From Tolypeutes matacus (lineage: Eukaryota; Chordata; Mammalia; Cingulata; Chlamyphoridae), in assembly GCA_026826555.1 (NCBI GenBank), contig JAKSZT010054335.1, forward strand, positions 5,432,815 to 5,496,814: a stretch of 64,000 nucleotides of DNA, read 5' to 3'. Positions 59,009-64,000 of this stretch are shown here, piece by piece. Both the position numbers and the translations under genes were made by a program. Every line of letters begins with the position of its first letter. Positions within the stretch are counted from its first letter, which is position 1. The notes beneath the pieces are model-generated. The model was given only the letters and a program-made list of their open reading frames with translations, was not told where the DNA came from and did no database searches.

Positions 59009-60202
59009 CCACTAGATTCAATAGCACTAGTTTTAGTAATTGGCAGTTGTCTCCCAGGAAGTGCTTCAAAATACAAATCAGGTTTTAAAAAGCTAAATGT
59101 GGCTTGGTTCGTTTTTAAGAGGGTTAGTACAGGGTGAATTAAAAACTTTAAAAATATGGTTCATAAATATAAGCTAGATAAATTTTGTTTACATCTTTTG
59201 ATAACTTAAGTCTGATAAGATACCCTTAAATATTTAAATATATTTTGGACATAAATTGAACTTATCTTCATTTAGGCTGAAAAAAAACTGAGAATCTTTA
59301 AGAAAGCTGAGTTTATTTAATTTACATATAACCTTTGGTGGTGGTGGGAATGTGCATTAAAGATAGTGGGTACAGGAAAGTTTTGTATTTATTTGCAAGA
59401 TGTATCAGAATATTTTTTAAGTTAACTGAGTAATAATCAGTAGTCCTAGGTCAAAAGCTTATAAGCATGAGCAGAAATGAAAGTTTCAGGATTTCTTGCA
59501 GTTAGACAAACTGGAGTAGGTGAGTGACTCGGATTAGTGGCACTTCATAGGCTCGGCTGGGGGAGGCTGCGTCATCAGCCTTCTCATAGCTGAGTGCCGG
59601 TTCCCAGAGGGCCTTCCGGATCAGTGACTGCTCTGCACCCACCTTTCCCGTACTCTTATTTAGATCCAGGGCCTCGTTCTCGTTCATTTTCTTATGAACA
59701 ATTGTTAAGTCAGTGTTACTTTTTTTTTTGTTTGTTAGCTTTATAAAGATATAATTAACCGTGAGCTCTTTCTTTCACTGTCAAAACATTACTTGATTAT
59801 AGTTTTCCAAAATATGGATCTTAGGTCTCCGGAATTTTCAGCCTTCGTTGTCCAGCACCACTGAGGAGGCCTATTTGGGGAGCTTGCCCTTTGGATTGTT
59901 CTTGGTAGAGGTTTGGAATCTGAATAGCTCAACCACAATTGCATGGAATATTTTGGGTTGAATTATGTGGTCTTGGTAAACTAAAAATCCTATGTTAATA
60001 GTTAAGTTTACAAGTTGAAAACCATGGCAAGTTTTCTTGAGTAGGTGGGTAAAGCAAGAATGTAGTTTTAGGGAGTTTAGCTGTACTTGGTTATGCCTGG
60101 TGGTGTATTGTTATTGAGCTACGTGGATAGCACTTGAAGAAAAACAAGTTTATGTGACTGGGAACTGCATTGGGAAATGTTGCCATAGTAATTTTATTTC
60201 TT

Positions 60203-60395
60203 TTTTTTTTTTAACTTTATTTTGTACATTTAATAATTGAAAACATAAACAATTAGAAACTAAAAAGCAAACACAGATGAATAAATATATACATTTTTCA
60301 ATTAAATGTAATGGATACATGTAAAATTTTTTTTTTTTGAATCAAACAATATATTACACAATATATTTGGTTCATAGTAATGCATTCTTAAAATA
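60203..60395 (-). mobile_element. very short LINE-1 3' end
   Basis: The reverse complement matches the 3' UTR of the L1 at 5911-7766 (for example tacacaatatatttggttca and ttcaattaaatgtaatggat). It is severely 5'-truncated, same subfamily, and I see no clear duplication. Confidence 0.85.
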
Positions 60396-60599
60396 GAAGT
60401 TTCTATTTTAATCAAACATGAAATATCTGGACATGAAAATTATATGGGCAACATCCTCAGATGTAAACTTCATAGTTGTCTTTCCATGATTTCACATGTA
60501 CATAATTTTTTGCATACCCAGTAGGTGGATTTTTCATCTTTCTTTTGAAGAGGTGGTAAAATAGAATAAGAAGCCAAGAAGGGGAAAAAATCTTTTTAA

Positions 60600-63580
60600 G
60601 TCAGAAGCACAAAAAGAGCTTTAAAAGCTGGTGGAGATAGCTAAAAAACATATGTTTTCTTTTCAACCCTGTGTGGTGTTGGTGTGGCTGTGTAGCCCCC
60701 AAGTCACCTGGGCGTCTGAGCCTGTGAGCCACGTTCAGCACGAAGTACGGAAAGGGCCTTGAAGACGACTGCCTCCTGGCGAACGCGTCCCGTCCGCTGA
60801 GCCGTGGAGGAGACGTCAGCCATGCTCGTGGAATGTGGTCTCCATCACTTACCATCCATGTGGGGAAAGATGCACTAGAAAAACAGTGCAAAATGATGGC
60901 ACACACAGCGTTTAACAGAAATCCAGCTTCAAGAAGCCTCGGCTAACTGGAGGAAGAGACCAGTGCTAGGAAAGACATTTTGGAGCTTTAGTCCAAGCAG
61001 AGTCCCAGGTTCAGGGTTGTCATGGCCCAGGTGTGGAGGTCTGTAGCCCCCTCTGTGATCCTGGATGCCGGGAAGCTGGCTCTGAATCTGGGCATTGTCC
61101 TCCCTGCACTGTGGACCCTCGGCCCTTCTGGCACCTCGGTTTTCCCAGTGGTTAAATGCTACCTGCCCAGTGACCCCACAGGGCTAGTTCTGGGACTAGA
61201 TGAGTAATACTGAAGACCAGACCTTAAAAGTGCCTTCTGGTGCCAGACGCCGCGCGGTCACGCGGCATCAGAGTGTGTGAAGCTCCGCACAGTCCAGGGC
61301 AGGATGTGGCTGGGTGCCCTTGGGCAGGGTGGTCTCTTCCCCGGCTAGCCTCACAGGACCACTCCTGGGTGCCGTCAGCTGGGCACGCTGCGGAGCTCTT
61401 CCCTCTCGTTACTAGAGGCCCACAGGCTGCCGGCCTTGCTTCTCGCGCTTGCAGCCCGGGCCCCAGGTGTCTGTGAACTGTTGACGTGCCATTGTGCACC
61501 AAGGCCCAGCATTCTAAAGTAAGGTGTTTGCAGCGCTGAAAGGAGGCATTTAATTGTTTCTCTCAGCCTCACCTTGAGCACCTCTCTTCTTTCCTAGGTG
61601 GCCTCTCTCTCCATACCTCCTCCTCCTTTCTCCACCTCTACTCCACACTCTCCAGCCCTGGGGACAGAGGCTGAAACGAGTCTCTGGAGAGATGGCAAAG
61701 CCACTTTTAATCGTGGGTGCAGACTGCAGTGAGCCCAGCCCCTCTCACCCAGGTACCCCCGGGAGCCCCCGCACAGCTGCGCGTCTGGTCACTGGAGGGG
61801 TAGCCCTGAGGTGGCCAGCACCGCTCAGCCACGGCCAGCAGCAAGGCTCCACCCTGACGCTGCTCACAGTCATGCTCCCGCACAGAACCCCGCCCAGGCT
61901 CAGGAAAGCTCTTCCCGGGCACTGTCAGTGTGGACGGCAGAGGGAGAGAGTGGCTGTGCCCTTGAGCTGGTTGGAGGGCCTGGGGATTGGTGTGGCGGTT
62001 CCACAAGCCACTATGCCAGTTTCATCGTCGGGAGGTGTGATAAAAATCTACCTGCTCCCTTGCAGGCTGCTGTGAGGGTCAAAAGGTGGTAGAGGGAGTA
62101 CTAGGGGGCTCTGTTGGTATGTGGGAGGGGCCTCTGGGTTCACCCATCTTAGGGGGTTCCGTACGCTTCAAGGCAGCCTCATATTTGGGCCTTAAAAAAA
62201 AGGTTTTTACTGAATAGCAATGTAAATGGCCTCATCCTTTTGCTCCAGAAAGACAGAGGCCCCTCTCCTCCTCTTGACCTGCCTCCTGGCTCCCAGGCAC
62301 AGAGCCCTTGGCAGCATTGGCATTTGGCCAGCTCTGCTGGGAGGGCCAGGCCTCAGGGCCCTGCCTGAGCAAAACAAGGTGCGCTCTGCTTTTTCATCTG
62401 GGAGCGACGATGCCAAACTTCTGTTGCTGGGGAATCCTCATTGGCAGGGAACCTTTGGAGAAAGGCTTGTCAGCAAGGGAATGGCTGGGTAGAGAGACAT
62501 CAGCCAGTGCTTATGGATGCAGAACTGTTGCCCACAAGCAGCTTTTCTTTAGGGTAAAATGATCAGATGCAGCCTGTGCTTGGTACATATGATATTCTTT
62601 AACCCTTACATTTATGTGATTCCAGGGTTGCTTCAGAAATACTATTTAATGAAATTTTCATATAATTTGACCCCCAGGATTCTGTTTTGTTTACTGGACT
62701 TTTCTACTAAGCATAAAAGATCGAGGCAGATTTGGCCAGAGCAAAACCATTTACTCCACATTGTCACTTTGAGTTCTTGCTGCCTGTGTTATATATGCTT
62801 CTTATGTTTTCATGTAATAGCAAGGATCTATTTTGAGGAACTGATGGGTATGTTTTAACAAACTTTCACACGGTTGTAAAACCTAAACTTGTATTACTGT
62901 ACGTAAAGAATGTTGTGTAGCATTTATATACTATGTATATATAAATTAAATGAGGTGGCTTCAGAAGTGGGATGAGAATAAATCCAAGATGTTTACTAAC
63001 GTATGTGTTTGTGCTTGCATGAAAAATTCTAAGTTGCGGATCCGTTTTCCTAGACGATGTGATGTGGGCCAGGCATGGGGGTGGAGAATTTCAGGTCCTC
63101 TTGTCCAGTGGTGTCTATTCAGGTGCAAGGGTTTGAATATTCTCTAGCACTAATCCCAGACTCTAGAATGCAGTTGTGAATCCTGAAAAGACCTCGCTAA
63201 AGCCAAAATAGCAGCCACAGTGCTGCCCTGGGGGCTCTGTGCTGACCCGCTTCAAGCCCCAGGCAGGCACCCTCCTTGCTCTCGGTTTTGGTATCATGGC
63301 TGTACTGCCAGGACGGAGGCATTTTCATCCCGGGACCAGCTCGAGCACGTAATGGCCACCAGGCGGCGCAGCTGCTGGCCACATCACCGGGTTCCCAGCC
63401 ACAGGGACGGTAGCAGCTGATGAAATTCCCAGAAGAGAAACAAACGTACCAGGCTCTCCTGACCATTCCTTGAAAACATTGGAGAATGTACTCTGTGGAC
63501 TTCTCTAAACCGCCTGTCCTGAGTTAGAAGTCTTTTGGAGAAAGGTATGTAGACTTCCAAAATAAATGACCGAGTTACTG
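60600..63580. other. unannotated intergenic sequence downstream of SEC22C
   Basis: No exon recognised. Human synteny predicts VIPR1 next, converging on SEC22C, but I see none of its coding sequence here. Confidence 0.5.
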
Positions 63581-63589
63581 GGTTCTGGA

Positions 63590-63720
63590 ATTTGGGGGAG
63601 TTGGCAGGGCCTTCAGATACCATCTGGTTCAGCCCCTTTGTTGTTCAGATGGAGAAACTGAGTCCTGATCCAGGGAGTCAGTGACAACATGCTCCATGCC
63701 CCAAGCAGAAGTGCTACCTG
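63590..63720 (-). mobile_element. possible MIR fragment
   Basis: ttgttgttcagatggagaaactgagtcc-like antisense MIR text. Confidence 0.4.
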
Positions 63721-63909
63721 AGAGCTGCCAGGGCGTCCTGGATGGTGCCAGGGAAGGAGCAAGGCTCAGAGGGGAAGGGGCCACCTGCGTGCGCTCCAGG
63801 GGACACTGTCTGGCCTGCCTAGGTGGCTCTGAGGTATCGTTGGGTCAGATGGGGGAAGCAGAAACTGAAGTTCATCTCCTCCTTTGTGACCTAGAGGAGG
63901 AAAAGTGCT

Positions 63910-64000
63910 TTTTTTAAAATTTTTTAAAATTTTTACCAGGAGGTCCTGGGGATCGAACCCAAGTCGCCCCATATGGGAGATGGTCGCCCAACCATTTGAG
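63910..64000 (-). mobile_element. DAS-type SINE cut by the window edge
   Basis: ttttaccaggaggtcctggg, B box complement gatcgaaccc, and catatgggagatggtcgccc to the right end. Confidence 0.85.

Noticed and set aside
59100..64000. VIPR1 3' end expected by synteny
   Set aside because: I read both strands for the receptor C-terminal exon text and recognised none; only open frames without known similarity occur.

Overview
This is nuclear DNA of a placental mammal, almost certainly a xenarthran and most likely an armadillo. The evidence is dozens of copies of a tRNA-derived SINE of the armadillo DAS type (head like GGGGAGCGGATGTGGCTC, internal B box GGTTCGATCCC), several L1 copies, ancient MIR, L2 and hAT fossils, three CpG islands, and split genes with GT-AG introns. 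It is not a microbial or plasmid sequence. I found no operon, CRISPR array or secreted-system genes. The window has one 100-N assembly gap, at 34553-34652.

Three protein-coding genes can be supported from splice-consistent exons. (1) NKTR, minus strand: its first coding exon (19400-19457, protein start MGAQDRPQCHFDIEINREP) lies in a CpG island at 19.2-20.3 kb. Everything to the left (1-19.4 kb) behaves as NKTR intron 1, and the next coding exon was not found in the window. (2) SS18L2, minus strand: complete in three exons (30231-30163, 29980-29904, 25998-25911), giving 77 residues, with its own CpG island and two CCAAT boxes. (3) SEC22C, plus strand: CpG-island promoter at 33.2-34.2 kb, a roughly 13-kb first intron, then six coding exons from 46879 to 58691. 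These join in frame to exactly 303 codons plus stop, with a poly(A) signal at 59003. The order and orientation match human 3p22.1 (NKTR, SS18L2 and SEC22C, inverted here). SS18L2 and SEC22C are head to head about 3 kb apart.

The rest is layered repeats. 0-4.3 kb: an old antisense L1 broken by a solo LTR, an hAT MITE and SINEs. 5.09-8.09 kb: a solo LTR carrying a dimeric SINE (itself carrying a younger SINE) and a truncated L1, each bounded by target-site duplications. 8.55-9.02 kb: a second solo LTR. 9.09-9.88 kb: a 794-bp non-coding retroposed insert. 12.5-13.5 kb: an hAT fossil split by two SINEs. 15.1-17.3 kb: a sense L1. 20.96-21.42 kb: two SINEs at the same target site. 22.5-23.7 kb: multimeric SINEs. 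27-28.6 kb and 36-43.4 kb: old antisense L1s, the second filling much of SEC22C intron 1. 31.8-33.2 kb: an L2 that ends where the SEC22C CpG island begins. 53.67-54.22 kb: a solo LTR of the same family as those at 0.5 and 5.1 kb. Beyond 59 kb I see intergenic sequence with only a short L1 tail and a SINE at the right edge.

No previously undescribed biological system was found. The most unusual signals concern how the SINEs evolve: one copy has lost exactly the perfect hairpin that holds its polymerase III B box, two insertions share one target site, the young family splits into two linked-variant subfamilies, and the gap-flanking SINE looks like an assembly duplication.
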